Source of the DNA: Panorpa germanica
Taxonomy: Eukaryota; Arthropoda; Insecta; Mecoptera; Panorpidae
Length of the DNA stretch: 64,000 nucleotides
NCBI GenBank assembly: GCA_963678705.1
Contig: OY783217.1
Coordinates: 3,906,001 to 3,970,000, forward strand
Direction of reading: 5' to 3'
The position numbers and the translations under genes were made by a program. Within the stretch, counting starts at the first letter, position 1; each line of letters starts with the position of its first letter. A model generated the notes under the pieces. That model did no database searches. It had not been told where the DNA came from and saw only the letters and a list, made by a program, of their open reading frames with translations. This document shows, piece after piece, positions 36,412 to 49,105 of the stretch.

Positions 36412-39194
36412 ATGGATCAGTGTCAGTTAACATTCCCTGCACTGTCTTTCGTTTCAAACATGTCACTTAATTCAAATGATTGTAGTTTATCAAAGGTTAA
36501 TTTGTTCTGGGAAGTAAATCAAGATTTTGAAAAATTTTACCAATATCTGGATCCTTTTCCTTCTACACAAGACCTGGACAGATTGTCTGCGTATTCTACA
36601 CAATTATCACAAAGCACATATGTATCTGGAGATTTGGGTTCATTGGCTGATGTTGGAATTTACTCTAACCTCTTTGAAAGAAATAGTGGAAGAGATATTA
36701 AGATGTCTTCTTCAGCAGGCAATATTTTAATGGGGTGTAATTGGTTGTCGCACATGACCAAACACCCTGTGTCCAAAAAATACTTTAACGCTAAACTTGT
36801 CTTACGGAATAAGGGGTTGCAAGACTTAAGTGCCTTAGGTAACCATCGGTTCATTCAGTGCTTAGACTTGGGACATAATTGCCTACGTGACGTCTCTGGG
36901 CTAGGAAGTCTGCGTTTCTTGATGAATTTAGATTTATCTTATAATCAACTGACCGACACATTGAGCTTTGCGGCTCCTTGGTACTTAACCCACGTGGATT
37001 TGTCACACAACTGTATAAAAACAATTAACGATTTTTCGGAATATTGGTCACTCGTATATTTGGATTTGTCGTATAACAGAATTGAGAAAATTGATGGTTT
37101 GCAATCGTTAAAGCATCTACGCCACCTAGATTTATCAAACAATGAAATCACCAGAATTGAACATTTAAGTGCCATGAATTTATTGATATTAAACTTAAGT
37201 TATAACAAAATATCATCTTTTGAACAAGATGATAACAAGGGGTTGAGGTCGTTGAAACGTCTAAAGGAACTAAATTTGGAGCATAACGAAATTAGCTCTC
37301 TTGGTTTTTTGGCAAATATGATAGACCTGCAAATATTAGTAATTGGAAATAACAATATCGTAGACATCGTTGAATTGACTTATCTTAGAGGGATGCTGAC
37401 TGTTATAGAAGCATCGTTTATTAATAATGCAGTTTCTAATCACAGATTTTACAGAAATGTCATATTTGACACGTTGAGAGGTGAGTTTATGGAAACTAAT
37501 TCATTAATAACAATACAATGTATTCTAATTTTTGGAAATAAGTCAAAGAGAAATTTAAAGAATGTATAGATCTATAGATTATTGTAGCGCTAATAAGAAC
37601 ATACTCCCAAAAAGAGTAGTGTTCTTAGTTCAGTTTATCTGATAATCTTGTAATTTTTATAATGAAAGAGTAATAAGTGCCCCACACACAAGTTTGAAAT
37701 GTGTTTATGTGCCCGCCCAAAATGGAAGGTGCTTTCTAATGGCGGATTTCCTCGACTCAATATCTATATTTGTATAATAAGTTATAGCATATTTGTTTTT
37801 ACAAATTTATTTTAACTAATATAAGATAAATATTTTAACCATATTTTTATTAATTCTCTTTAACAGCAATACAAATGTTGGATGGGAAAATCATAACTGC
37901 AAAAGAGAAAGTGTCTTGTTGGCCGGGTTATGGGCGCTGCCCAAGAATGCGAGCAAACAAAATTTACAGGTTATTAAAAAATCTTGAAATGATTAATGGA
38001 GGACCACGGATAGGTCCACACGTGATGCCTTGTGATGAGAGTCCAATTCCATTAGTAGTCCTAGTTGGACCTCCAGGTTGTGGAAAATCAAGCGTTGCTT
38101 TTCGTATCCAGTACGAATTTCGACATTATATTTATTGGGCCAACGTACACACAACAGCAGAGAAATCCTTACAAGAATTATACGTGAACAAGCAAGTTTA
38201 CCAAAATAATAATAGGTTAATACATATTACAACAGATAGTTTTAGCAAGAAATTAAAAAATGGTGATTTTTATGCCGTAACAGATATTTGTGGCGCTAGT
38301 TACGGATTCTGTAGTTCAGAACTAGCAACGGCGATTACTTCAAAGAAACTTTGTTTGGTTGTTGGTGATCTTTGCTTTGCTTTGCAGTTAAAACTTCGAA
38401 GACTCTTTCCTTTTATCGTGTTGGCCATGCCCAAATCTTCACATGAATATGTTAAATTTCTTAGTCGTAAATATCGACATAAAGTTTATATGTATGATGT
38501 CAATATTCTCAAAACAATTCGACCGGAGCTTGAATCAATCCTAGATGATCTTCATGTAAATGAGAATTTAGATGTGAGGATAAACAAAGAGGCTACATTG
38601 CTGGATTTGTTGTTCAGTACACGCACAAATAGCTCTTATTTCTTATCAACTCAAGCATCATCCATTAATCAAAATACTACCTATAAATTAAATGAATTAA
38701 ATGAGAAAATGAATATAAATTCCAATTTAGAAAGTTCGTCAAATGACAAAAAGAGTGAAAAGCATATCAACATCGCAGACGCGGCTGTTCAATACGACTA
38801 CCACCCATCTTTTAGTGTGAGTAGTGGTTATTCGGAACCATTGCGTTCAAAATCACTGTCTATCAGTCAGACCGCAATAAGACCATCACCCGAATTGAGC
38901 GGTAACAGTTGTTCTATGGATGGTGACAACTTACCGTCATTCACTCAAGTCCTTGCAGATCCCATGATAGATTTCATTAATTATTGTAAACTTGATCGGG
39001 ATGAATATCTGAGACATTTTGTGGAGTTTGCAGACATATTTACCAAAGTAGTATGGACCGATGATATCAGTTTAGCCATTGCTTCACTTAAGCCAATACT
39101 GAGGAAGGCGTATCGATCTGGGAGTAGCCATTTACAAGATTTAGACGCTTTTTGTGAAGTGGACACTGAAACCCATGATGATATTAAAATGTGA
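36412..39194 (+). CDS. LRRGUK-like protein 1 (leucine-rich repeats plus guanylate-kinase-like domain)
   Basis: Two exons, 36412-37480 and 37867-39194 (donor GTGAGT, acceptor TTTAACAG, phase 1), give 798 aa. The N-terminus ends a short lead (F-P-A-L-S-F) and a Q-S-T-Y-x-S-G motif. SDS22-type leucine-rich repeats follow from about residue 130 to 330 (L-D-L-S-Y-N-x-L/I repeated). The second exon starts with the hinge M-L-D-G-K-I-I-T-A-K-E-K-V, as in vertebrate LRRGUK, then a guanylate-kinase-like domain with a P-loop G-P-P-G-C-G-K-S (about 424-431). The GMP-binding T-T-R motif reads T-T-A-E, so kinase activity is doubtful. LRRGUK in mammals is a testis scaffold for manchette and flagellum assembly; a sperm role here is inference. 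The ATG at 36412 was chosen because it aligns with the starts of the two paralogues. Confidence 0.85.
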
Positions 39195-39277
39195 ATTTGT
39201 TCCTCAATTCAAATTAGGAATTTGTATTTACTGTAATGTACTTGTGATGTGATGATGCACTTCTTGTAGGTTATCTC

Positions 39278-39297
39278 AATAAATAATATTCAATAAA
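39278..39297 (+). terminator. Paired polyadenylation signals of LRRGUK-like gene 1
   Basis: Two AATAAA hexamers (39278-39283 and 39292-39297) lie about 85-100 bp after the stop codon. Confidence 0.6.
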
Positions 39298-40006
39298 AGT
39301 TGCTTTGGAAGTATTATTAAGAAATTCTGATGTAGATACAAATACGGCATTTATTGATTAACACATGTTAGTGTTTAATTGAAAATAGTATATCATTTTA
39401 AAGATATTTTAGGTAAGCTACAGTTTACAGTTGTCATCATTTAAAGGAGTCAAACTTGTATTGAAATTCGGTCGCTATTTTGAAAATAAGAATTTAATTA
39501 GTTTCTTGCGTTTATCTGCAAAACTATAACTCGCAGAAAAATGTTGTGACGTATATTTTTGTAAATAATGATATTATCCACAACTTTTAATAAAACTTTT
39601 TTTTGTAACTTTTGTGATAAAAAAGTTATAAGCAAATAAATCTTAGATGAAGTGCTGTAATGAACAGACTGTCATTTTTTAGTACACTACATGACTTAAT
39701 TAAATAATTGTTATGTGACATGATTTATACGCTATATCTAAAATCATAACGATTAATATAATAAATACTACTTGTGTGTAAATAGTGATGTTTAAGTCCC
39801 ATTCCCACTCGCTGAGTTTTAGCGTTAATTTAAGGTTTTAATCTTAAACGTAAATATCAACTTGAGAAATATAAAGAAATACCATATATTAAATATCATA
39901 ATTTGAATAAAATAAAGAGAGTAATTGTTATTAAATGAAGTATAATACTAATGAACGGTACATGATTTCACAAGTTGAAATTTACATTTAACGTTAAAAG
40001 TAAAAT

Positions 40007-40011
<5 letters not shown>

Positions 40012-40064
<53 letters not shown>
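40012..40064. repeat. (GT)n microsatellite
   Basis: An uninterrupted GT dinucleotide run of about 26 units, 180 bp upstream of the second LRR exon. Confidence 0.95.
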
Positions 40065-40067
<3 letters not shown>

Positions 40068-40245
40068 ATACTTTACTTATTAGATAATATATGTATTTGT
40101 TTTTGCATTTGTTTTAAATTGAGTTATAAAATTAAATAAATGTAAATAATTTGAAAAATTATTTCTTATTAATGCAATTATAAAAATTAATTTTCATTAA
40201 ATCAATTGTAATAAATTATTTGAAAAGTTAAATTATAAATACATT

Positions 40246-41314
40246 ATGAGTTACCCAAATTTTTCTTTTCCTATGCTATCGCTTAGTGCAAGATATAATT
40301 ACTCCGAATCAAACACAGACAGAAAATTGGGGTCGAAAATAAATACGTTATGGATAGAAAGCCAAGATTTAGGAAAATATTTTGACAACCATTCATTGTA
40401 TTCTTGCAATGTAATGCATTCGGAAAGCGTCCAGTCCATAGGTTCTCAAAGCACCTACATGTCCGGACAACTGGGACATTTGGGAAAGTTAGGAATCTAC
40501 TCCAGCCTCTTTGACGACAAATTTCCAGATGTCAAGATGATTTCAAAAGAAGGTGGCACTGTAGCGGAGTGCGATTGGTTGAAGTATTTCGGGCGGCATC
40601 CTACCAACAAACGATACGCAGAGTTGAAATTAGTTCTAAGAAACAAGGGTCTTCGTGATCTTTCTGAGGCTCTAGGAAATCATAAAAACTTGCAGTGTTT
40701 AGATCTAGCTCATAACGACTTATCTGACATCACCGCATTAAGCAATTTGCCTTATTTGATGAACTTAGATCTTTCGTACAACTGTTTAACAGAAGTGTTG
40801 TGTTTCAAAGCTCCTTGGAATTTAACGCATGTTGACTTATCCAATAATTGCATACGCACAATCTACGACTTAACCGAATTTTGGTCTTTGGTTTATTTGG
40901 ATTTGTCTTATAATCAAATTAAAACAATAGCGGGATTACAAAATTTAAAACATTTAAGAAATTTGGATATGTCACATAATCAAATAACAAAGATAGAAAA
41001 TTTGAGTAATTTAAACTTACTAGATCTAAATCTAAGTTATAACCAAATATCTGGAGCAGAGACAGGAAAGAAGGGATTAAGAACTCTAATTCATTTAAAA
41101 AGCTTGAATTTGGAGCACAACGAATTAACCAGTTTAGAAGCACTGTCCGACATACCGGAGCTTCAAATATTAATTTTGGAGAATAACAAAATCGAAGAAA
41201 TTGTAGAAATTCCTTATCTTAAGAGTATGAGCTTTGTGGTCGAGGCGTCTTTCAATAACAATCCAGTGACTGCACATAGATTCTACAGATCCGTGGTGTT
41301 GGAAACTCTAAAAG
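40246..41314 (+). CDS. LRRGUK-like LRR exon 2 (no kinase exon of its own)
   Basis: The ATG at 40246 begins a 356-codon exon that matches the LRR exons of genes 1 and 3 along its whole length: M-S-Y-P-N-F-S-F-P-M-L-S-L-S, Q-S-T-Y-M-S-G, then SDS22-type repeats (N-L-D-L-S-Y-N, L-T-H-V-D-L-S) and the end E-T-L-K. A donor (AAAG/GTAGGA) occurs at the same place and phase 1 as in the others. Only 343 bp separate it from the start codon of gene 3, which leaves no room for a kinase exon. It can either join the exon at 42839, giving an 898-aa protein, or read on to a stop at 41449-41451, giving an LRR-only protein with a 45-residue unrelated tail. Confidence 0.8.
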
Positions 41315-41657
41315 GTAGGAATCTAGGTAGAGCATTTGTTTATAATCGTTATGTTTTCCTATTGCATTTTGTTCCGCAGTCGAACCGTAAATTTATACAA
41401 TCTGACGACCCTGAAAGCTGCTTAACGCGAATGTGCCGCCATCTTGTATAATTTCAGTTAGAAGTTGAATCATTTGTTTTAAAAAACTATTTATCGTTGC
41501 ATTTTTGAAATTATATAAACGCTGCTTTTTTAGAAATTATATTTTGCATAATTTTACTTATTTATTTTTATTCACTTGAGCAATTTTTACAAATTTGTTT
41601 ATTTTGTTAAAAGTTACGTTTGATTGTTACCGTCATAATTTTTATTTCAATTTTAAC

Positions 41658-44466
41658 ATGAATCCCTACATGAATTATTCTTTTCCAACGCTTTCGTTAA
41701 GTGAAAAATACTTCAATACGTTAGAACCATTGTCGACGTCACAAATTAACGTGCTTTGGGAAGAAAGTCAAGATTTGGGGAAGTTATTGGAATATCTAGA
41801 ACCAGAAGCATCTGTATGTGGAAAACATCCTCGAAAATGCTCTGTGCAATCATTATCTTCTCAAAGCACTTACTTAGAAGGAAGTCTTGGTAGTTGGGGA
41901 AAATTAGGTATCTATCCAGATAAATATGAGAGAAATGATCGTGCAGATGTTAAGCTATCTTCAGAAAAAGGAGATTCGCTTGCAGAATGTGATTGGGTGA
42001 AGCATTTCGGACGAAACCCCGTGAACAAGCAGCACGTTGAGTTAAAGCTGGTTTTGAGAAATCAAGGATTATGTAATCTTGCCTTGGCCATTGGTAATCA
42101 CTTGCATGTGCAATGTCTGGATTTAGCGCACAACTACTTCTCAGACGTAACTGCATTAGGGAATCTGCGTCACTTGATGAACTTGGATCTTTCCTATAAC
42201 TGTCTCACCGAGACACTGTCATTTAAAGCTCCTTGGAACTTAACGCACGTGGATTTATCTCATAATTATATCAAATCAATTTATGATTTAACGGAATTTT
42301 GGTCTTTAGTTTATTTAGATTTGTCTTATAATGAAATTCAAAAAATTATTGGTTTAGAAAATTTAAAACATTTGAGAAACCTAAATTTGTCTCATAATAG
42401 CATAACCAAAATTGAGAATTTAAATGACATGAATTTGTTAGATCTGAATCTCAGTTTTAATAAAATAACTGCATCAGAGAGTAAAGGAAAAGGGCTGAGA
42501 ACTCTAAAACGTTTAAAAATCTTAAATTTGGAAAGTAATAACATTAGCAACTTAGAAACATTCTCTGATGTACAGGAACTTCAAATACTAATTATGGATA
42601 ATAATCACATAGAAGAAATTGTAGAAGTTACGCATTTAAGTGGAATGCCTCATCTGACGGAAGTATCGTTATTGAATAATTCAATCACTAAGCACAAGTT
42701 TTATAAATCCGTCGTGGTAGACACGATGAAAGGTACTAAATCGTGAACATTTCCTCAAACATTCTTCAAATTAAAATGCTGCATTTACTGTGAATAGGGA
42801 TAACTTGAATCATTCATTTTATTATTTTTATTTTTCAGGAGTAAGAAGATTAGATGGTGAAGAAATCAGCTTAAAAGACAAAGCGAATGTGTGGCAAAAG
42901 TTTGGAAGGTACCCATTAATACGTGCAACTAAAATATATAAAAACTTACTGAAAATTGAAAGACTTAATGGAGGACCTGTGATAGGACCACATATTATGC
43001 CATGCGATGAAGCCCCCCTCCCAATGGTAATTCTAGTTGGTCCAGCAGCAAGCGGAAAATCAAGTCTATGTTTTAGAGCGCAGTATGAATACGCCGATTT
43101 TATCTACTGGGCTAAGCTATACACTACAGCTGCTCCTAGTCCAATCTGTGGAAGTATGTTGGATAAAGAAGCTCAACAAAATATAACAGGTACCATCAAT
43201 ATTTCAGCTGAAGAATTTTGTTCTAAACTGAGAAATGGAGACTTCCTAGGAGTAATTGAATTTCTTGGAGATAGTTATGGATTCTGTCGTTCGCAGCTTG
43301 AGAAGGCTGTGGTTGCAAGAAAGCTGTGCTTGATCTGCTCAGATCTGTGCATGGCAAAACAACTCATGTTGAGAAGACTCTTTCCCGTGTTGGTACTGGC
43401 TATGCCTAACTGTACAATGAAGCATTTGAAGTTCAACATACGAAAATACGGCGGCACTTTGATGCTCTACGAAACAAAAAATATGAGTATGGTGAAACCG
43501 ATAGTATCGAGTATAATAGACAAAGTAATGGATCGAACTTCAAAACAAGCTCCTCCTTCGACATATATTGAAAACATAAATCAATCAACATCGGCACAAG
43601 TTATTTATAATTCAGATGGCAAGGTTGACAAGAGTTTGGTTAATTTATTCGATGGTAAACAACCGGACAGCTCTGCATCACTGAATGATCTTCCCTTTAT
43701 GGATGTGCCTTCATGTCCTCCAGTAAGTGTGTACACCAGTACCGATAACATCCCTGGAGTCGAAGCATCGGACGCTCTGAGACCACTAAGTGGAATTCTG
43801 AGTGGATCCAAAACAAATCAACAAGAATCCAAAAAGAAAAGTTCTGTGCTTTTTCAATCACATCATGTAAATGTAGTTGCACAAGGTCATGGATCTTGTG
43901 GTGACGAGACTGATGAAAAACGAGTATCCTTTTCGGATAATTTTAACGATCAAAAAGCTAAGAAGATCATTGAAGGAGACGGTACAAAATATTCTATCAG
44001 TCGAACTTTATGTAAAACCCATCCCGAGGGAACCAGCAAAGCCGGTATCAATTTAAGCGTCATCAGTGACACCGTATTCCCAAAAGAGGATGATCAGGAA
44101 GAAGAAATTGTGGGCAAAACGGAACCATTTAAAGAGTTTTTAAGTTTCATTAAAGCGGAAAGAGATATGTACATTGATTTATCCATGTCACAACCTGATT
44201 TATTTGTCAAACAAATAGATACAGATGATGTTGGCTTAGCAATGTGTGAACTAACGCCCATCCTGCGCAACACCTATAGACAAGGCACGTCTCATTTGAA
44301 AGACCTTCCTGATTACAACAACAGGGATGAGCTTCCTGATTGGTGCAGAAATCAACTTTGTGATGCAACATATGAAGAAGAAACATACGTTGAAGAGGAA
44401 CAGGAAAAGTTATCATTAGCATCCCATTGTAGTTCCTGTGATTGTGTTTTCATGTCAAAGAAATAA
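41658..44466 (+). CDS. LRRGUK-like protein 3 (leucine-rich repeats plus guanylate-kinase-like domain)
   Basis: Two exons, 41658-42732 and 42839-44466 (donor GTACTA, acceptor TTTTTCAG, phase 1), give 900 aa. The lead N-Y-S-F-P-T-L-S-L-S and Q-S-T-Y-L-E-G match the paralogues, followed by SDS22-type LRRs. The second exon opens V-R-R-L-D-G-E-E-I-S-L-K-D-K-A, the LRRGUK hinge, then P-L-P-M-V-I-L-V-G-P-A-A-S-G-K-S, a Walker A P-loop (about 426-433). The position of the GMP-binding T-T-R reads T-T-A-A. A Ser-rich linker follows, then a conserved tail (L-R-N-T-Y-R-Q-G-T-S-H-L) also found in gene 1, and a Glu/Cys-rich end. An in-frame ATG 21 codons upstream (41595) is less likely because it adds residues absent from the paralogues. 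Confidence 0.85.
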
Positions 44467-44579
44467 AACTACGTACAGAAAATTCTTTCAAGGGAGTAAA
44501 AATAATGGTTTCGAGGGAGCTGAGTTTTAAGAAGAGCCAGATAAACAGAATTTAAATAATCAATTATTTTTTGTGTATA

Positions 44580-44585
44580 AATAAA
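44580..44585 (+). terminator. Polyadenylation signal of LRRGUK-like gene 3
   Basis: AATAAA about 114 bp after the stop codon, followed by a T-rich stretch. Confidence 0.55.
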
Positions 44586-45020
44586 ACATTTATAATTTTT
44601 TTTTTGTAGTAATGTTTACTAAAAAAATTCAGAAGTCTTTGCTTGATTCTACAAATATATATATTTATATATATATTTTTTTTTTTTGAATAACTTATGA
44701 GTATTAAGAATTATCTAACATAAAATATTACCTATTAAGGAACCAATGTTATCTAATATATATTTTTATAAGTTGTTTCACTACTGTTGAAATAGTTTTT
44801 CTTTTGCATTCATTTGAACATTGTAAAATTGATATGTTGAATTAAAATTTTTATTTCTATATTTATGTTAAACCTTATGCTATATTTGACATCAGTTCAA
44901 ATCATAAAATAAACATAGGTTTAAGTATATTGTATTTTTGTTCGTTACCTATTATATGTATTATGTAGTAAATAAATTAAGTTTACCTATTTACTGTTAG
45001 ATGTAAGATGAACAGATTAT

Positions 45021-45080
45021 GCGCCTGAAATTATGCAACGATTGTTACATCTGTAAGAATCGTTGCATAATTTCAGGCGC
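45021..45080. repeat. Perfect 23-bp stem with 14-base loop
   Basis: The left arm 45021-45043 (GCGCCTGAAATTATGCAACG plus ATT) is the exact inverse complement of the right arm 45058-45080. The arm begins with GCGCCTG and contains ATGCAAC, the same blocks that bound the satellite element at 45748 and 49507, so it may be a minimal relative made of two termini joined head to head. Confidence 0.9.
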
Positions 45081-46029
45081 CACGTTGCTAAAAAGTCTGG
45101 TTTTAAAATAATTTTTTTTATACTGATCTCAGTATTTGTAAGCCATTATTTACTTCTATTCACTTCTATACTATATTAGTTTTCATTATTTTCCGCAATT
45201 AATAGAATATATATTATATTGCACAATGATAGTGTCTTGAAAATTATTAGAGTTTTTATCATAGACATCTTACAATCTTAATAAAAATACGGTTCTTTGA
45301 AAAACATGAATATCAAATCTAATAATCTAGGTAAAACATACATTTAAAAATTTTCATTTAACTTAAAAATAAATCTGTTCTGTTCTTTTTTATGAAATAA
45401 GGGTAAAGGGTATATCTTAGTAAAAAACAAAAAAGAGAATTGTAGGAAAAATGGTATTTCCTCCATGTTTGATATGAAACATGAGACAACAAGATAGTAT
45501 TGTCTAACTTTTAATATTGTGTAACATGTAAAATTATAAATGAAAATAAAAATATTAAATCGAAATTTATGTCTTTTATTTATAGTAGTATAATCTTAAA
45601 GTAACCGTCTGAAATAACCTTAAAAATCAACTAATTTTTTTGCAAAAATAGCATCTTTCAAGCTTTTTAGATGAAAGAAGGTATTAGATTTAAGAACTTC
45701 TTAAAAAACAAGAAAAAGTTAAAAATTTCCATTTTACACTTAAAGATGCGCCTGGAAAGAATGCAACTAAAGTAACACGATCACATTACTCCATAATAAC
45801 AAATGATTAAATATAATATTTTTGTATCATTATTTAAACCTTGTTAGAAACGAAGGTAAAATTTCAAATATAAGCAAAAACAGCATCTTCGTGGTTTTAG
45901 AGACCTTCTTTGAAGAAATTCAATGTTTCATTTTTTGCAAAAACAGCATCTTCGTGATTTTAGAGATGTAACAAGGCTATAACCTTCTTAAAATTCAAGA
46001 AAAATTTCTAATTTTTTTTTTGATTCCTT

Positions 46030-47735
46030 GAAATGTTGTGATGCAATAATGTTCGTTAGGCTTTAAAATAAATAACTGCATCATTACTTTTTAAATAAGT
46101 ACGATTTTATGGCTTTTATGCGACTTTTTTAAAATTCATGGACATTTTTTTCTAATTTTTTTTTTCTGATTTCGTGAAATGTTTTGATGCAGTAATATTC
46201 GTTAGGCTTTAAAATAAAGAACTGCTTCATTACTTTTTAAATAACTACGATTTTCTGGCTTTTATGCGACTTTTTTAAAATTCATGGACATTTTTTTTCT
46301 AAAATTTTTTTTTGATTCCTTGAAATATTTTGATGCAGTTATGTTCGTTAGGCTTTAAAATAAAGAACTGCTTCATTACTTTTTAAATAACTAAGAATTT
46401 CTGGCCTTTATGCAACTTTTTTTAAATTCATGGACATTTTTTTTCTAAAATTTTTTTTTTGATTCCTTGAAATATTTTGATGCAGTTATGTTCGTTAGGC
46501 TTTAAAATAAAGAACTGTTTCATTACTTTTTAAATAACTACGATTTTCTGGCTTTTATGCGACGTTTTTTAAATTCATGGACTTTTTTTTCTAAATTTTT
46601 TTTTTGATTTTATGAAGTTTTTTGATGCAGTTATGTTCGCTAGGCTTTAAAGTAAATAACTGCTTCATTACATTTTAAATATCTCCGCGATTCTGGCTTT
46701 TATGTGACCTTTTTTAAATTCATGGACTTTTTTTTCTAAAATTTTTTTTTTGGATTTCTTGAAATTTTTTGATGCAGTTAAGTTCGTTAGGCTTTAATTT
46801 AAAGAACTGCTTCATTACATTTTAAATATCTTTGCAATTCTGGCTTTTATGCGACCTTTTTTAAATTCATGGACTTTTTTTTCTAAAATTTTTTTTTTTG
46901 ATTTCTTGAAATTTTTTGATGCAGTTATGTTCGTTAGGCTTTAAAGTAAATAACTGCTTCATTACATTTTAAATATCTACGCGATTCTGGCTTTTATGTG
47001 ACCTTTTTTAAATTCATGGACTTTTTTTTCCATAATTTTTTTTTTGGATTTTTTGAAATTTTTTGATGCAGTTATGTTCGTTAGGCTTTAAGTTAAAGAA
47101 CTGCTTCATTACATTTTAAATATCTTTGCAATTCTGGCTTTTATGCGACCTTTTTTAAATTCATGGACTTTTTTTTCTCAAATTTTTTCTTTGATTTCTT
47201 GAATTTTTTTGATGCGATTATGTTCGCTAGGCTTTAAATTAAAGAACTGCTTCATTACATTTTAAATATCTCTGCGATTCTGGCTTTTATGCGACCTTTT
47301 TAAAATTCATGGACATTTTTTTTCTAAAATTTTTTTTTGTATTTCTTGAAATTTTTTAATGCAGTTATCTTCGTTAGGCTTTAAATTAAAGAACTGCATC
47401 ATTAGATTTTAAATATCTACTCAGGAACTCAAAAAAATGCATTGCTCTTCAAATCATAAAAGTGAACCTTTTCATCATTTTTAACAAGATTATAGTCTTC
47501 TTTCTATATGGAGATATAATATAAATTTCTTTTTGGATTTCTTGAAATTTTTTGATGCAGTTATGTTCGCTAGGCTTTAAATTAAAGAACTGCATCATTA
47601 GATTTTAAATATCTACGCAGAAACTCAAAAAAATGCATTGCTCTTCAAATGATAAAAGTGAACCTTTTCATCATTTTTAACAAGATTATAGCCTTCTTTC
47701 ATGACATACTCCGATAATGAGATTTAATATATTGA
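46030..47735 (+). repeat. Satellite array, left block (about 147-bp monomers)
   Basis: The marker GATGCAGTTATGTTCGTTAG recurs at about 46040, 46186, 46332, 46479, 46624, 46771, 46918, 47065, 47211 and 47357, a spacing of 145-147 bp. A longer monomer of about 196 bp follows (47554), with an extra segment carrying AAATGCATTGCTCTTCAAAT and GTGAACCTTTTCATCATTTT. Other monomer landmarks are AACTGCTTCATTAC, TTCTGGCTTTTATGCGAC and AAATTCATGGAC. Confidence 0.92.
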
Positions 47736-47869
47736 TGAAGAAGAGTATAACCTTCTTACTTTTCATAAAAAATTTAGAAAATATATATTATTTTATAACG
47801 GATTTAACTTAATTTTGAATGCTGATTCTAAATTTGTAATTCATTTTTAAATAAGTATTTTAGTTTTTG

Positions 47870-49105
47870 ATATATCAATATAATAAATCTCTTTATCGGA
47901 GTATGCAATGAAAGAAGACTATAATCTTGTTAAAAATGATGAAAAGGTTCACTTTTATGTTTTAAGTTTCTGCGTAGATATTTAAAATCTAATGATGCAG
48001 TTATTTACTTTAAAGCCTAGCGAACCTAACTGCATCAAAAAATTTCAAGAAAACCAAAAAAAAATTTATATTATATCTCCATATAGAAAGAAGACTATAA
48101 TCTTGTTAAAAATGATGAAAAGGTTCACTTTTATGATTTGAAGAGCAATGCATTTTTTTGAGTTTCTGCGTAGATATTTAAAATCTAATGATGCAGTTCT
48201 TTAATTTAAAGCCTAGCGAACATAACTGCATCAAAAAATTTCAAGAAAACCAAAAAAAAATTTATATTATATCTCCATATAGAAAGAAGACTATAATCTT
48301 GTTAAAAATGATGAAAAGGTTCACTTTTATGATTTGAAGAGCAATGCATTTTTTTGAGTTTCTGCGTAGATATTTAAAATCTAATGATGCAGTTATTTAC
48401 TTTAAAGCCTAGCGAACATAACTGCATCAAAAAATTTCAAGAAATCAAAAAAAAAAATTTTAGAAAAAAAAGTCCATGAATTTAAAAAAGGTCGTATAAA
48501 AGCCAAAATCGCGTAGATATTTAAAATGTAATGAAGCAGTTATTTACTTTAAAGCCTAGCGAACATAACTGCATCAAAAAATTTCAAGAAATCTAAAAAA
48601 AATTTTTAGAAAAAAAAGTCCATGCATTTAAAAAAGGTCGTATAAAAGCCAAAATCGCGTAGATATTTAAAATGTAATGAAGCAGTTATTTACTTTAAAG
48701 CCTAGCGAACATAACTGCATCAAAAAATTTCAAGAAATCTAAAAAAAAATTTTAGAAAAAAAAGTCCATGAATTTAAAAAAGGTCGTATAAAAGCCAAAA
48801 TCGCGTAGATATTTAATATGTAATGAAGCAGTTATTTACTTTAAAGCCTAGCGAACATAACTGCATCAAAAAATTTCAAGAAATCTAAAAAAAATTTTTA
48901 GAAAAAAAAGTCCATGAATTTAAAAAAGGTCGTATAAAAGCCAAAATCGCGTAGATATTTAAAATGTAATGAAGCAGTTATTTACTTTAAAGCCTAGCGA
49001 ACATAACTGCATCAAAAAATTTCAAGAAATAAAAAAAAAATTTTAGAAAAAAAAGTCCATGAATTTAATAAAGGTCGTATAAAAGCCAAAATCGCGTAGA
49101 TATTT
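47870..49105 (-). repeat. Satellite array, right block, inverted
   Basis: The same monomers lie in the opposite orientation. The marker TAACTGCATCAAAAAATTTC recurs at about 48032, 48228 and 48424 (spacing 196 bp), then 48571, 48717, 48863 and 49009 (spacing about 146 bp). The order of long and short monomers mirrors the left block. Around the centre, the inverted partners ACATACTCCGATAATGAG (about 47702) and its near inverse CTCTTTATCGGAGTATGC (about 47890) leave an unpaired loop of about 130 bp. Confidence 0.92.

Larger units (their letters stand above)
44467..45747. other. Intergenic DNA after the LRRGUK cluster
   Basis: AT-rich, with a probable AATAAA for gene 3 at 44580-44585 and a perfect 23-bp inverted repeat at 45021-45080. 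No gene is seen. Confidence 0.6.

Noticed and set aside
40919-44422. Minus-strand frames opposite the LRRGUK exons
   Set aside because: They are shadows of the strongly supported plus-strand coding exons.
46030-49105. CRISPR array
   Set aside because: Repeats are about 147 bp with no unique spacers, are inverted in the middle, and the DNA is eukaryotic; it is satellite.
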